Below, piece after piece: positions 16,658 to 25,104 of a stretch of 64,000 nucleotides of DNA. The DNA is taken from positions 1-64,000 of the forward strand of contig NZ_JBNXUM010000018.1 of assembly GCF_050563545.1 (NCBI RefSeq). Direction: 5' to 3'. Origin of the DNA: Falsiroseomonas sp050563545. Its GTDB lineage: Bacteria > Pseudomonadota > Alphaproteobacteria > Acetobacterales > Acetobacteraceae. The notes under the pieces are model-generated. The model worked only from the letters and a program-made list of their open reading frames with translations. It was not told the origin of the DNA and did not search any database. Every line of letters begins with the position of its first letter. The stretch's first letter is position 1. Position numbers and translations under genes: made by a program.

Positions 16658-17602
16658 CTACCGCTTCCCCTCGATCGCGTCCCAGATCGCCTTCTCCAGT
16701 TGCACCCCGTCGAAGCGCGCGATCTCCTGCAGGCCGGTCGGGGACGTCACGTTGATCTCGGTGAGATACCCGCCGATCACGTCGATCCCGACGAAGATCA
16801 TGCCGCGCTTCTTCAGCTCCGGCCCGATCGCGGCGCAGATCTCCTTCTCCCGCTCCGTCAGCTTCGTGGGCTCCGGCTGGCCGCCGACATGCATGTTGGA
16901 CCGCGCCTCGCCCTGCGCCGGGACGCGGTTGATCGCGCCCATCGCCTCGCCATCCACGAGGATGATGCGCTTGTCGCCCTTCCGCACGTCGGGGACGTAG
17001 CGCTGCACCACCAGCGGCTCGCGCGAGCGCTCGGTGAACATTTCGAGCAGCGAGTTCAGGTTCGGGTCGTCCGGCCGCACATGGAAGACGCCCGCACCGC
17101 CATTGCCGAAGAGCGGCTTGAGGATGATGTCGCCGTGCTTGTCGCGGAACTTCCGGATCTGGCGGATATCGGCTGAGATCAGCGTCTCCGGCATCAGGTC
17201 CGGGAAGTGGGTGACGAAGAGCTTCTCCGGCGCGTTGCGCACGGCGGCCGGGTCGTTCACCACCAGGGTCTTCGGGTGGATGTGCTCCAGGATATGGGTG
17301 GCCGTGATGTAGGCCATGTCGAAGGGCGGGTCCTGGCGCATCAGCACGACGTCCACCTCGGACAGGTCCAGTTCCTCCGCCGCGCCGAGCGTGAAGTGGT
17401 CGCCCTTCGCGCGCCGCACCGTCACGGGCTGCGCATGCGCGACGACGCGGCCGCCCTGCAGCGCGAGGTCGCGGACGTGGTAGTGCCACATGACGTGGCC
17501 GCGCGACTGCGCTTCCAGCATCAGGGCGAAGGTGCTGTCGGCGTCGATGTTGATCGAGCCGATCGGGTCCATCTGGACCGCGACGCGGAGGCTCTTGGTC
17601 AT
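16658..17602 (-). CDS. gshB: Glutathione synthase
   Basis: An ATP-grasp ligase of 314 aa joining gamma-glutamylcysteine and glycine. The N-terminal domain starts MTKSLRVAVQMDPIGSI. Typical elements are RQDPPFDMAYITAT (about 90-103), the nucleotide-binding lysine region ILKPLFGNGGAGVF and the C-terminal GIDVIGGYLTEINVTSPTG carrying the metal-binding residues. GAGGAG precedes the ATG at 17602. In many alphaproteobacteria gshB sits beside rsmI and yraN; here rsmI is 20 kb away. Confidence 0.96.
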   Translation of the reverse strand: MTKSLRVAVQMDPIGSINIDADSTFALMLEAQSRGHVMWHYHVRDLALQGGRVVAHAQPVTVRRAKGDHFTLGAAEELDLSEVDVVLMRQDPPFDMAYITATHILEHIHPKTLVVNDPAAVRNAPEKLFVTHFPDLMPETLISADIRQIRKFRDKHGDIILKPLFGNGGAGVFHVRPDDPNLNSLLEMFTERSREPLVVQRYVPDVRKGDKRIILVDGEAMGAINRVPAQGEARSNMHVGGQPEPTKLTEREKEICAAIGPELKKRGMIFVGIDVIGGYLTEINVTSPTGLQEIARFDGVQLEKAIWDAIEGKR

Positions 17603-17703
17603 GGTCGGGTCTCCTCGCCCTTCCTGTCGCACCGCCGGCGGGCGGTGGAAAGGGGTGGCCCCCGGCCTTGACCCGCGGGCGCGGCAGGGTTCACGTCGGC
17701 GTC

Positions 17704-18585
17704 ATGCGCACCCTCTCAGGAAAGTCCCGGCTGGCGGGCATCCTCGGCTGGCCCGTCTCGCATTCCCGCTCACCGAGGCTGCACGGCTTCTGGCTGGCGC
17801 GCCACGGGGTGGACGGGGCCTATGTGCCGCTGCCGGTGCGGCCCGAGCGCTTCGATGTGGCGGTGCGGGGGCTGGTGGACCTTGGCTTCGCCGGCGCGAA
17901 CGTGACGATCCCGCACAAGGAAGCGGCTTATGCGCTCTGCGACGAGCTGTCGGCGGTCGCGCGGCGCGCGGGGTCGGTGAACACGCTGGTCTTCCGCGAC
18001 GGGCGCATCCACGGCACCAGCACCGACGGCTTCGGCTTCCTGGAGGCCGTGCGCGAACAGGCACCGGGCTGGCGCGCGTCGGATGGCCCTGCCGTGGTGC
18101 TAGGCGCCGGCGGCGCGGTGCGGGCGGTGGCGGCGGCGCTGCTGGATGCGGGCTGCCCGCATCTAACGCTCGTCAACCGCACCACCGCGCGGGCCGAGGC
18201 GATTGCGCGCGATCTCGGCGGGCCGGTCCACGTCACTGCCGAGCCGGCGCTGCGCGACGCCGCGCTGCTGGTGAACGGCACCTCGCTCGGCATGGCGGGC
18301 GAGCCCGCGCTGGAGATCGATCTCTCGCCCCTGCCGCCGCAGGCCGTCGTCGCCGACATGGTCTACGTCCCGCTGGAGACGCCACTTCTGGCCCAGGCCC
18401 GCGCGCGCGGGCTCAGGGCGATCGACGGGCTCGGGATGCTGCTGCACCAGGCCCGCCCGGGCTTCGAGGCCTGGTTCGGCGTGGCGCCGCAGGTGGATGC
18501 GGAACTGCGGGACTACGTGATGGCCGATCTCGCGCCGGATCGCGAAGCACCGCAGGCCGTTCAACGGCCGAGGAGCGAAGCGTGA
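17704..18585 (+). CDS. aroE: Shikimate dehydrogenase (NADP+)
   Basis: Reduces 3-dehydroshikimate in the aromatic amino-acid pathway; 293 aa. The substrate-binding start GWPVSHSRSPRLHG, the catalytic Lys in NVTIPHKE, SVNTL and GTSTDGFGF are all present. The cofactor motif is LGAGGAVRAV with NRT after the second strand, indicating NADP use. The C-terminal GMLLHQARPGFEAWFG is typical. The ATG at 17704 is chosen over an upstream in-frame ATG because homologues begin close to the GWPVSHS block. Confidence 0.95.
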   Translation: MRTLSGKSRLAGILGWPVSHSRSPRLHGFWLARHGVDGAYVPLPVRPERFDVAVRGLVDLGFAGANVTIPHKEAAYALCDELSAVARRAGSVNTLVFRDGRIHGTSTDGFGFLEAVREQAPGWRASDGPAVVLGAGGAVRAVAAALLDAGCPHLTLVNRTTARAEAIARDLGGPVHVTAEPALRDAALLVNGTSLGMAGEPALEIDLSPLPPQAVVADMVYVPLETPLLAQARARGLRAIDGLGMLLHQARPGFEAWFGVAPQVDAELRDYVMADLAPDREAPQAVQRPRSEA

Positions 18586-18604
18586 ATCCGGTGTGCAACC
18601 CAGC

Positions 18605-19204
18605 ATGAAGGTGCTGGGCCTGACGGGCAGCATCGGCATGGGGAAGTCCACCGCGGCCAACACCTTCCGCCGCCTGCGCGTGCCGGTCTTCGACGCCGAT
18701 GCCGCGGTGCACCGGCTGCAGGGCAGGGGCGGCGGCGCCGTCCGCCCGATCGAGGCCGCCTTTCCCGGCACGACCAGGGACGGTCCAAGGGGACGATACG
18801 TGGACCGCGAGGCGCTGCGCGACCGCGTCCTGACCGATCCCGCCGCGCTGACCCGGCTGGAGCGCATCGTCCACCCGCTCGTCCGAAAGGCGGAGATGGA
18901 TTTCCTGAAGGCCGCGCGCCGGCGGGGCGAGCCGGTCGTCGTCCTCGACATCCCGCTGCTGCTGGAAACCGGCGGCCGGAAGCATGTGGACGAGGTCATT
19001 GTCGTCAGCGCCCCGTCGGCCGTGCAGCGCACCCGCGTCCTGGCGCGGAGAGGCATGACGCCGGAGCGGTTCGCGGCGATCCTGGCGCGCCAGATGCCGG
19101 ACGCGGAAAAGCGCCGCAAGGCCGACCACATCGTGCATACCAGCTTGTCCCGGCACGCCGCGCAGAGGCATATCCGGGCCATCGTGAGGAGGCTTCACGC
19201 CTAG
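18605..19204 (+). CDS. coaE: Dephospho-CoA kinase
   Basis: Last step of coenzyme A synthesis; 199 aa. The P-loop GSIGMGKST is at about residues 8-16, FDADAAVHRL is the substrate-binding helix, and VVVLDIPLLLETG is the family signature around residue 120. The ATG at 18605 is preferred over a GTG four codons earlier. It lies 19 bases after aroE and directly abuts dnaQ (TAG then ATG), the usual alphaproteobacterial aroE-coaE-dnaQ order. Confidence 0.95.
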   Translation: MKVLGLTGSIGMGKSTAANTFRRLRVPVFDADAAVHRLQGRGGGAVRPIEAAFPGTTRDGPRGRYVDREALRDRVLTDPAALTRLERIVHPLVRKAEMDFLKAARRRGEPVVVLDIPLLLETGGRKHVDEVIVVSAPSAVQRTRVLARRGMTPERFAAILARQMPDAEKRRKADHIVHTSLSRHAAQRHIRAIVRRLHA

Positions 19205-19921
19205 ATGCGCCAGATCGTGCTCGACACCGAGACCACCGGCCTCGACCCCGCCTCCGGCGACCGCGTGATCGAGGTCGCGGCGATCGAGCTCTACAACTTC
19301 ATGCCGACCGGCCAGCAGTTCCACGTCCTCATCGACCCCGAGCGCGACATCCCGGAAGAGGCAACCCGCGTCCACGGCTTCACCGCGGAGATGCTGCGGG
19401 GCAAGCCGATCTTCGCGGGCATCGCGCATGAGATGATGGCCTTCCTCAGGGATTCCGAGATCATCGCGCACAACGCGCCCTTCGATTTCGGCTTCCTGGA
19501 CGCGGAGCTGGTCCGCTGCGGGATGCCGAAGCTGGATCGCGCGCGGATGGTGGACAGCCTGGATATCGCCAAGCGCCGCTATCCCGGCCTGCCCAACAGC
19601 CTGGACGCGCTGTGCCGGCGGCTCGGCGTGGACAACTCCATGCGCACCTCGCACAACGCGCTGCTCGACGTGAAGCTGCTGGCGGAGGTGTTCCTCCAGC
19701 TCATGGGCGGCAAGCAGCCCGGCCTGGAGCTGAACGCGGCCAACCGCCGCTCAGGCCCGGTGCTGGAGGCCGACGAGGCCCCGGTGATCCGCACCCCTCG
19801 CCCGATCGTGCCGTCGGAGGCCGAGATCGCCGTCCATGCCGAGTTCGTGGCGAAGAAGGTGAAGGACGCGCTGTGGCTCCAGCCCCCCTTCGCCGAGCCC
19901 CGGGCCGAAACGCCGGGCTGA
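19205..19921 (+). CDS. dnaQ: DNA polymerase III subunit epsilon (3'-5' exonuclease)
   Basis: The proofreading exonuclease of the replicative polymerase, 238 aa. Exo I DTETTG is at residues 7-12, Exo II is AHNAPFDFGFLDAE and Exo III is HNALLDVKLLAEVF, all catalytic Asp/Glu/His present. The C-terminal tail (about 180-238) is the polymerase-contacting region. It starts on the base after the coaE stop. It is followed by a palindromic repeat before lutA. Confidence 0.96.
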   Translation: MRQIVLDTETTGLDPASGDRVIEVAAIELYNFMPTGQQFHVLIDPERDIPEEATRVHGFTAEMLRGKPIFAGIAHEMMAFLRDSEIIAHNAPFDFGFLDAELVRCGMPKLDRARMVDSLDIAKRRYPGLPNSLDALCRRLGVDNSMRTSHNALLDVKLLAEVFLQLMGGKQPGLELNAANRRSGPVLEADEAPVIRTPRPIVPSEAEIAVHAEFVAKKVKDALWLQPPFAEPRAETPG

Positions 19922-19944
19922 CCGCGTTCCCGAAGCGGGCCGGA

Positions 19945-19980
19945 AGGCCCCTCTCCCGCTTGCGGGGGAGCGAGGGGCCT
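19945..19980. repeat. GGGGGAG-core hairpin after dnaQ
   Basis: A hairpin with outer arms AGGCCCCT/AGGGGCCT and inner CTCCCGC/GCGGGGGAG around TTGC, beginning 24 bases after the dnaQ stop. It is followed by GCGCGGGAGGGTGGGGGT, the same trailing block as at 24.1 kb. A plausible 3'-end structure for the aroE-coaE-dnaQ transcript. Confidence 0.65.
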
Positions 19981-20079
19981 GCGCGAAGCGCGGGAGGGTG
20001 GGGGTGAGCCAACCTGGCGCGCTGATGGCCGTCAGGGCGGCCCCTCCCCGAACCCGCCCGAACCCCCTACCTTGACCTG

Positions 20080-20850
20080 ATGCTGCAGTCCCGTCCGCGC
20101 GTCGCCCTGTTCGTCACCTGCCTGGTGGACCTCTACCGGCCGACCGTCGGCTTCGCCGCCATCAGGCTGCTGGAGCAGGCGGGCTGCCAGGTCGAGGTGC
20201 CGGAGGCCCAGACCTGCTGCGGCCAGCCCGCCTACAACACCGGCGACCGCGCGACGGCGCGCGACCTCGCGCGGAACGTGATCGACGCCTTCCTGCCCTA
20301 TGACTTCGTGGTCGCCCCGTCCGGGTCCTGCGGCGGGATGATCGCGCACCACTATCCCGGCCTGTTCGACGACGACCCGGAATACCGCGCCCGCGCCGAA
20401 CGGCTGGGCGCGAAGACGCATGAGCTCGTGTCCTTCCTGACCGACGTGATGGGCTTGGACAACGTCACCGCGCGCTGCGACGCGATCGTCACGTACCATG
20501 ATTCCTGCTCGGGCCTGCGCGAGCTCGGCGTCAAGGAACAGCCGCGCAGGCTGCTGAACAGCGTCGCCGGCGTCACGCTCAGCGAACTGCCGGACGCCGA
20601 GGTCTGCTGCGGCTTCGGCGGCACCTTCTGCGTGAAGTATCCCGACATCTCGGTCCGCATGGTCTCCGACAAGGTCGCGAACATCGCGCAGACCGGCGCC
20701 GACCTGCTGCTGGCCGGCGACCTGGGCTGCCTGCTCAACATGGCCGGCCGCCTGAAGCGCGAGGGCTCGTCCGTGCAGGTGCGCCACGTCGCGGAGGTGC
20801 TGGCCGGCATGACGGAAGAAGCGGCGCCGATCGGCGAGGCGAAGGCGTAG
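20080..20850 (+). CDS. lutA: L-lactate utilization Fe-S oxidoreductase subunit LutA
   Basis: A protein of 256 aa with two CCG domains: QTCCGQPAYNTG (about 44-55) with CGGM, and EVCCGFGGTFCVKYPD in the second half. These cysteine-rich motifs bind an unusual Fe-S cluster or link subunits in heterodisulfide-reductase-like complexes. First gene of a lutABC operon that oxidises L-lactate to pyruvate; the next start is 4 bases after its stop. No lactate permease or lldR-type regulator is adjacent. Confidence 0.92.
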   Translation: MLQSRPRVALFVTCLVDLYRPTVGFAAIRLLEQAGCQVEVPEAQTCCGQPAYNTGDRATARDLARNVIDAFLPYDFVVAPSGSCGGMIAHHYPGLFDDDPEYRARAERLGAKTHELVSFLTDVMGLDNVTARCDAIVTYHDSCSGLRELGVKEQPRRLLNSVAGVTLSELPDAEVCCGFGGTFCVKYPDISVRMVSDKVANIAQTGADLLLAGDLGCLLNMAGRLKREGSSVQVRHVAEVLAGMTEEAAPIGEAKA

Positions 20851-20854
20851 CGCG

Positions 20855-22276
20855 ATGGTCCAGGTCACCTCCCCCGCCTTCAAGCGCAACGCCGCGCAGG
20901 CGCTGGCCGATCCCGGGCTGCAGAAGGCGCTCGGCAAGGCGAAGGGCGCCTTCCTGCAGCGCCGCGCAATCGCCGTGCAGGCGCTGCCGGAATTCGAGCG
21001 CCTGCGCGACATCGGCCGCGACATCAAGAACCACACGCTCGCCAACCTCGACCATTACCTCGAGGTCTATGCCGCGAACGTCGAGAAGGCCGGCGGCAAG
21101 GTGCATTGGTGCAGCACCGCGGAAGAGGCGCGCGCGGCCGTGCTGCGGATCTGCCGCGACGCCGGTGCGAAGACCGTGACCAAGGGCAAGTCCATGATCT
21201 CCGAGGAGATCGGGGTCAACGACCACCTGGCCGCGCACGGCATCACGCCGGTCGAGACCGACCTCGGGGAGTACATCATCCAGCTGCGGGAGGAACACCC
21301 GAGCCACATCATCGCGCCCGCCTTCCACCTGAACCGCGAGGACTGGGAAGCGGATTTCCGCCGCGCACACACCGACCTCGATCCCAACCGCGTCTTCCAC
21401 GAACGCCGCGACATCCTGACCGAGGCGCGCACCAGGCTGCGCCAGAAGTTCCTCGCCGCCGATGTCGGCATCACCGGCGCGAACTTCCTGATCGCGGAGA
21501 CGGGCTCCTCGGTGATCGTCACCAACGAGGGCAACGGCGACCTCACCCAGACGCTGCCGCGCGTGCACATCGCGCTCGCAAGCATCGAGAAGATGGTGCC
21601 GACGCTCGAGGACGCGACGAGCCTGCTGCGCCTGCTCGCGCGCAGCGCGACGGGGCAGGATTTCTCGGTCTACACGACCTTCTCGACCGGCGTGCGGCGC
21701 GAAGGCGACCTCGACGGGCCCGAGGAATACCACGTCGTCCTGATCGACAATGGCCGGTCCAACATGATCGGAACCGAGTTCCAGGAGATGCTGCGCTGCA
21801 TCCGCTGCGCGGCCTGCATGAACCACTGCCCGGTCTATGGCGCGGTGGGCGGGCATGCCTATGGCTGGGTTTATCCCGGCCCGATGGGCAGCGTGCTGAC
21901 ACCCTCGCTCGTCGGCGTCGAGAAGACCGGGCACCTGCCGAACGCGTCCACCTTCTGCGGGAAGTGCGAGAGCGTCTGCCCCGTGAAGATCCCGCTGCCC
22001 AAGCTGATGCGGCACTGGCGCGAGCGCGAGTTCGAGCGGCATCTCACGCCGGCGGCGATCCGCAGCAACCTCGCGCTCTGGGCGTGGTTCGCGAAGCGGC
22101 CGGCGCTGTATCGCGCGGCGACGCGGATGGGCGTCGGCGCGCTGTCGCTGCTGGCGCGCGGGCGCGGCGCGTTCCGCTCGATGCCTTTTGCGGGAGGCTG
22201 GACCCAGGGCCGCGACCTGCCGGCGCCCGAGCCCGGCGGCACCTTCATGGCGCGCTACAAGGCGCAGAAGCGATGA
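20855..22276 (+). CDS. lutB: L-lactate utilization iron-sulfur protein LutB
   Basis: A protein of 473 aa with an LUD domain in the first two thirds (TVTKGKSMISEEIG, GANFLIAETGSSVIVTNEGNG), then two 4Fe-4S clusters: CIRCAACMNHCP at about residue 311 and CGKCESVCP at about 369. The C-terminal DUF3390-type region ends GGTFMARYKAQKR. It transfers electrons within the LutABC lactate oxidase. Its stop overlaps the lutC start (ATGA). Confidence 0.94.
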   Translation: MVQVTSPAFKRNAAQALADPGLQKALGKAKGAFLQRRAIAVQALPEFERLRDIGRDIKNHTLANLDHYLEVYAANVEKAGGKVHWCSTAEEARAAVLRICRDAGAKTVTKGKSMISEEIGVNDHLAAHGITPVETDLGEYIIQLREEHPSHIIAPAFHLNREDWEADFRRAHTDLDPNRVFHERRDILTEARTRLRQKFLAADVGITGANFLIAETGSSVIVTNEGNGDLTQTLPRVHIALASIEKMVPTLEDATSLLRLLARSATGQDFSVYTTFSTGVRREGDLDGPEEYHVVLIDNGRSNMIGTEFQEMLRCIRCAACMNHCPVYGAVGGHAYGWVYPGPMGSVLTPSLVGVEKTGHLPNASTFCGKCESVCPVKIPLPKLMRHWREREFERHLTPAAIRSNLALWAWFAKRPALYRAATRMGVGALSLLARGRGAFRSMPFAGGWTQGRDLPAPEPGGTFMARYKAQKR

Positions 22277-23037
22277 GCAGGGACGCCATCCTCGGCGGCA
22301 TCCGCCGCGGCCTGAAGCGCGGGCCGCTCCCGGCCGACCAGGCGGCGATGCTGGACGGACGGCTCGCCACCCATCCGCGCCACCTGATCCCCGCGCGGTC
22401 GCGCGTGCCGCGGCCGGAGCAGATCGCGCTCTTCATCCGCAACGTCGAGAAGGAATTCGGCACCGTCCACCGCATCCCTGACATCGGGTCGGTGCCGGAG
22501 GCGGTGGCGGAATACCTGGCCGCGCAGAACCTGCCCGCGCGCCTGGTTGTCGCGCCGCATCCCGAATTCGACGCCATCGACTGGTCGCAGCGCCCGATGA
22601 TCGAGCGCGAGGCAAGGCGCGCGCGCGACGGCGACCAGGTGTCGCTGCAGCATGCCTGGGCGGGCGTCGCGGAAACGGGGACGCTCTTCTTCCCCTCCGA
22701 CCCCGTGCGCCCGGCGACGCTGAACCTGCTGCCGGACACCGAGATCGTGGTGCTGCGCGCCAGCGCGATCGTCGGCGCCTATGAGGAAGCCTGGGACCGG
22801 CTGCGGGTGGAGCGGCGCGACCCGCTGACCGGCGGATGGATGCCGCGCAACCTCATGCTGGTCACGGGCCCGTCGCGTTCGGCCGACATCGAGCAGACGC
22901 TGGAACTCGGCGCGCATGGCCCGCGGCGCCTGCATGTCCTGCTGGTCGAGGACGAGCCCGCGCCCCGCGAGAGCACACCCGCCGAGGCGCGGGCCGAGGC
23001 CGTCGCCCGCCCGGGCGAGACCGCCACGGGCGAGTGA
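22273..23037 (+). CDS. lutC: L-lactate utilization protein LutC (LUD domain)
   Basis: A protein of 254 aa with an LUD domain from about residue 90 onward, including AETGTLFFPSDPVRPATLN, PDTEIVVLRASAIV and the conserved LVTGPSRSADIEQTLELGAHGPRRLHVLLV. Third subunit of the lactate oxidation complex. The 254-residue form ends in an Ala/Glu-rich tail that is probably disordered. It starts inside the lutB stop codon; the Smr-domain gene follows after 13 bases. Confidence 0.93.
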   Translation: MSRDAILGGIRRGLKRGPLPADQAAMLDGRLATHPRHLIPARSRVPRPEQIALFIRNVEKEFGTVHRIPDIGSVPEAVAEYLAAQNLPARLVVAPHPEFDAIDWSQRPMIEREARRARDGDQVSLQHAWAGVAETGTLFFPSDPVRPATLNLLPDTEIVVLRASAIVGAYEEAWDRLRVERRDPLTGGWMPRNLMLVTGPSRSADIEQTLELGAHGPRRLHVLLVEDEPAPRESTPAEARAEAVARPGETATGE

Positions 23038-23050
23038 GACACGGCTTGCG

Positions 23051-23593
23051 ATGCCACCGCGACGGAAGGCGCTGACGCGCGCGGATCTCTCGCTGTGGCA
23101 CGCCTTCACGGCGGATATCGTGCCCCTGTTCGGCCGTTCCCGGCCCGAGGCGCCGCCGGGCGATCCCGCGCCAGAGGCGATCGCGCCGACGCCGCTGCCG
23201 AAGGCCGCGCCCACCGCGCCGCAGCGCGCCGTCTCGCCCGAGCTCCGCATCGGCGAGCAGCCCGGCGGGCTCGACCGCAAGCGCTGGAAGGCGCTGCGCA
23301 AGGGCGACGCGGCGGGCGAGCGGACGCTCGACCTGCACGGACGGCGGGTGAACGACGCGCATGCGGCGCTGCGCGCTTTCCTGCATGATGCGGCGCTGGA
23401 CGGGGTCCGCACCGTCACGGTCGTCACCGGCAAGGGCCCGCAGCCCGAGGGAGGGATCCTGAAGCGAGAGCTGCCGCACTGGCTGAACGCGCCGGATCTG
23501 CGCCCGCTGGTGCTGGGTGCGGCCCATCCGCATCCCACCAACACGGGCGCGGTGAACATCCTGCTGCGCAAGCGCGGCAGAGGTCGGCCATGA
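23051..23593 (+). CDS. Smr/MutS2-domain protein
   Basis: A protein of 180 aa. The first 80 residues are a basic and Pro/Ala-rich head. The Smr domain (about 94-178) shows TLDLHGRRVNDAHAAL (catalytic-type DLHG motif), VTVVTGKG and the end AHPHPTNTGAVNILLRK, where the family usually has HGGxGA. Stand-alone Smr proteins are predicted nucleases on nucleic-acid or ribosome substrates. It follows lutC by 13 bases but is more likely an unrelated passenger. Confidence 0.88.
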   Translation: MPPRRKALTRADLSLWHAFTADIVPLFGRSRPEAPPGDPAPEAIAPTPLPKAAPTAPQRAVSPELRIGEQPGGLDRKRWKALRKGDAAGERTLDLHGRRVNDAHAALRAFLHDAALDGVRTVTVVTGKGPQPEGGILKRELPHWLNAPDLRPLVLGAAHPHPTNTGAVNILLRKRGRGRP

Positions 23594-23714
23594 AGCGGAG
23601 CTGGCCGCCGAAGGCGGCCCGCGCACGGCGCGCGACGACGACCAGCGCGACAGCGCGTCGGCGCGAAAGGCAAGGCCGCGGATGCGGCCGCCCGCCGCTC
23701 GAGGGCATCGAACG

Positions 23715-24110
23715 ATGACGCCCTTCGGCGCCCGCTTGCGCGCGCTGCGACGCGCGCGTGGCGTGACGCTGAAGGAAATGGCGACGCATCTGCAGGTGTC
23801 GTCGGCCTATCTGTCGGCGCTGGAGCACGGGCATCGCGGCCGGCCCTCGGCAGGACTGGTCCACCAGGTCAACGAATTCTTCGGGCTGATCTGGGACGAA
23901 GCGGAGGAGCTCGCGGAGCTCGCTCGGCTGTCGCATCCGCGGATTAGCGTGGATACCGCGGGGCTGACGCCGGAAGCAACCGCGCTGGCGAACCGCCTCG
24001 CGGATTCCATCCGCAAGCTCAGCCCGCAGACGGTCGCCGCGATGCACGCGCTGCTGGACCGGGAGGCACCGACGGAGAAGCCGCGGTTGCGGCGCGCCGC
24101 GGGGCGGTAG
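23715..24110 (+). CDS. XRE-family helix-turn-helix regulator
   Basis: A protein of 131 aa. The HTH (about residues 5-65) reads LRALRRARGVTLKEMATHLQVSSAYLSALEHGHRGRPS, an XRE fold with a recognition helix at SSAYLSALEHG. The second half (LGLTPEATALANRLADSIRKL) is helical and may dimerise. The ATG at 23715 is chosen because it begins just before the HTH; ATG 23682 is an alternative. Targets are unknown; it may regulate the upstream Smr/lut genes. Confidence 0.82.
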   Translation: MTPFGARLRALRRARGVTLKEMATHLQVSSAYLSALEHGHRGRPSAGLVHQVNEFFGLIWDEAEELAELARLSHPRISVDTAGLTPEATALANRLADSIRKLSPQTVAAMHALLDREAPTEKPRLRRAAGR

Positions 24111-24119
24111 CGCGATCGG

Positions 24120-24185
24120 TACCCCCACCCCGACCCTCCCCCGCTTGCGGGGGAGGGTGCCGAGCGGAGCGAGGCGGGTGGGGGT
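24120..24185. repeat. GGGGGAG-core composite hairpin after the XRE gene
   Basis: The core ACCCTCCCCCGC-TT-GCGGGGGAGGGT (24133-24158) has perfect 12-bp arms. It is bracketed by ACCCCCACCC on the left and GGGTGGGGGT on the right, giving an outer stem as well. Same family as at 1.1, 16.5, 19.9, 31.9 and 39.7 kb. It lies just past the XRE stop. Confidence 0.75.
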
Positions 24186-24256
24186 TCGTGCTGTCTCCAC
24201 CTTCGCAACACCCCCGCATTGCGCTTCCATGACACTTTCGTGTCAGGGATTCCCTT

Positions 24257-25093
24257 GTGTCCGCCCAGGTCATGCTGCTCGTCCTGCTCGGCGCGGCGCT
24301 GCACGCGACGTGGAACGCGCTGGTCAAGTCGGGCGCGGACAAGCTGCTGGACACCGGGCTGGTCGTCGCGGGATCGGCGCTCATCGCCGCGGTCGCGCTG
24401 CCCTTCCTGCCGCAGCCGGCGCCCGCGAGCTGGCCCTTCATCCTGGCCTCGGGCGTCATCCACCTCGGCTACTTCTCGCTCGTCGCGGCCGCCTATCGCG
24501 CAGGGGACCTGAGCCTGGCCTATCCCCTGATGCGCGGCACGCCGCCGCTGGTCGTCGCACTCGTCGCCGCGGCGCTGCTGGACGAGGCGCTGCGGCCGCT
24601 CGGCTGGGTCGGCGTCGCGCTGGTGTCCTCGGGCATCCTGGCCATGGCGGTCCGCCGCGGCGCGCGGGCGCATGCCGCACCCATCGCCTTCGCGCTGACC
24701 AACGCCGTGGTGATCGCGACCTACACGCTGGTGGACGGGATCGGCGCGCGACGATCGGACGCGCCCGTCGCCTACACGCTCTGGGCCTTCGTCGCGACGG
24801 CGGCGTTCTTCCTGCCCTTCGTCGCCTGGCGTCGGCCGCGCGCGCTGGCGCCGCACCTGGTCAGGCGCTGGCGCATCGGTCTCGGTGCCGGCGGCTGCAC
24901 GCTGGGGTCCTATGCGCTCGCGCTCTGGGCCATGACGCAGGCGCCGATCGCGGCCGTCGCGGCGCTGCGCGAGACCTCCATCCTGTTCGGCGTCGCGATC
25001 GCCGCGGCTATCCTGCGCGAACGCCCGACGCCCGCGCGCCTTGCCGGCGCGGCGCTGATCGGCGCGGGCGCGATCGCGCTGCGCCTGGCCTGA
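24257..25093 (+). CDS. EamA/DMT-family exporter
   Basis: A protein of 278 aa with ten hydrophobic helices in two EamA repeats (about 3-135 and 145-277). Typical pieces are HATWNALVKSG after helix 1, YPLMRGTPPLVVAL and, in the second repeat, AALRETSILFGVAIAA. A GTG start at 24257 is used. An opine-dehydrogenase-like gene begins 11 bases after its stop, so the two probably form an operon; the exporter may release that enzyme's product (inference). Confidence 0.85.
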   Translation: MSAQVMLLVLLGAALHATWNALVKSGADKLLDTGLVVAGSALIAAVALPFLPQPAPASWPFILASGVIHLGYFSLVAAAYRAGDLSLAYPLMRGTPPLVVALVAAALLDEALRPLGWVGVALVSSGILAMAVRRGARAHAAPIAFALTNAVVIATYTLVDGIGARRSDAPVAYTLWAFVATAAFFLPFVAWRRPRALAPHLVRRWRIGLGAGGCTLGSYALALWAMTQAPIAAVAALRETSILFGVAIAAAILRERPTPARLAGAALIGAGAIALRLA

Positions 25094-25104
25094 GGAGAAC
25101 CACG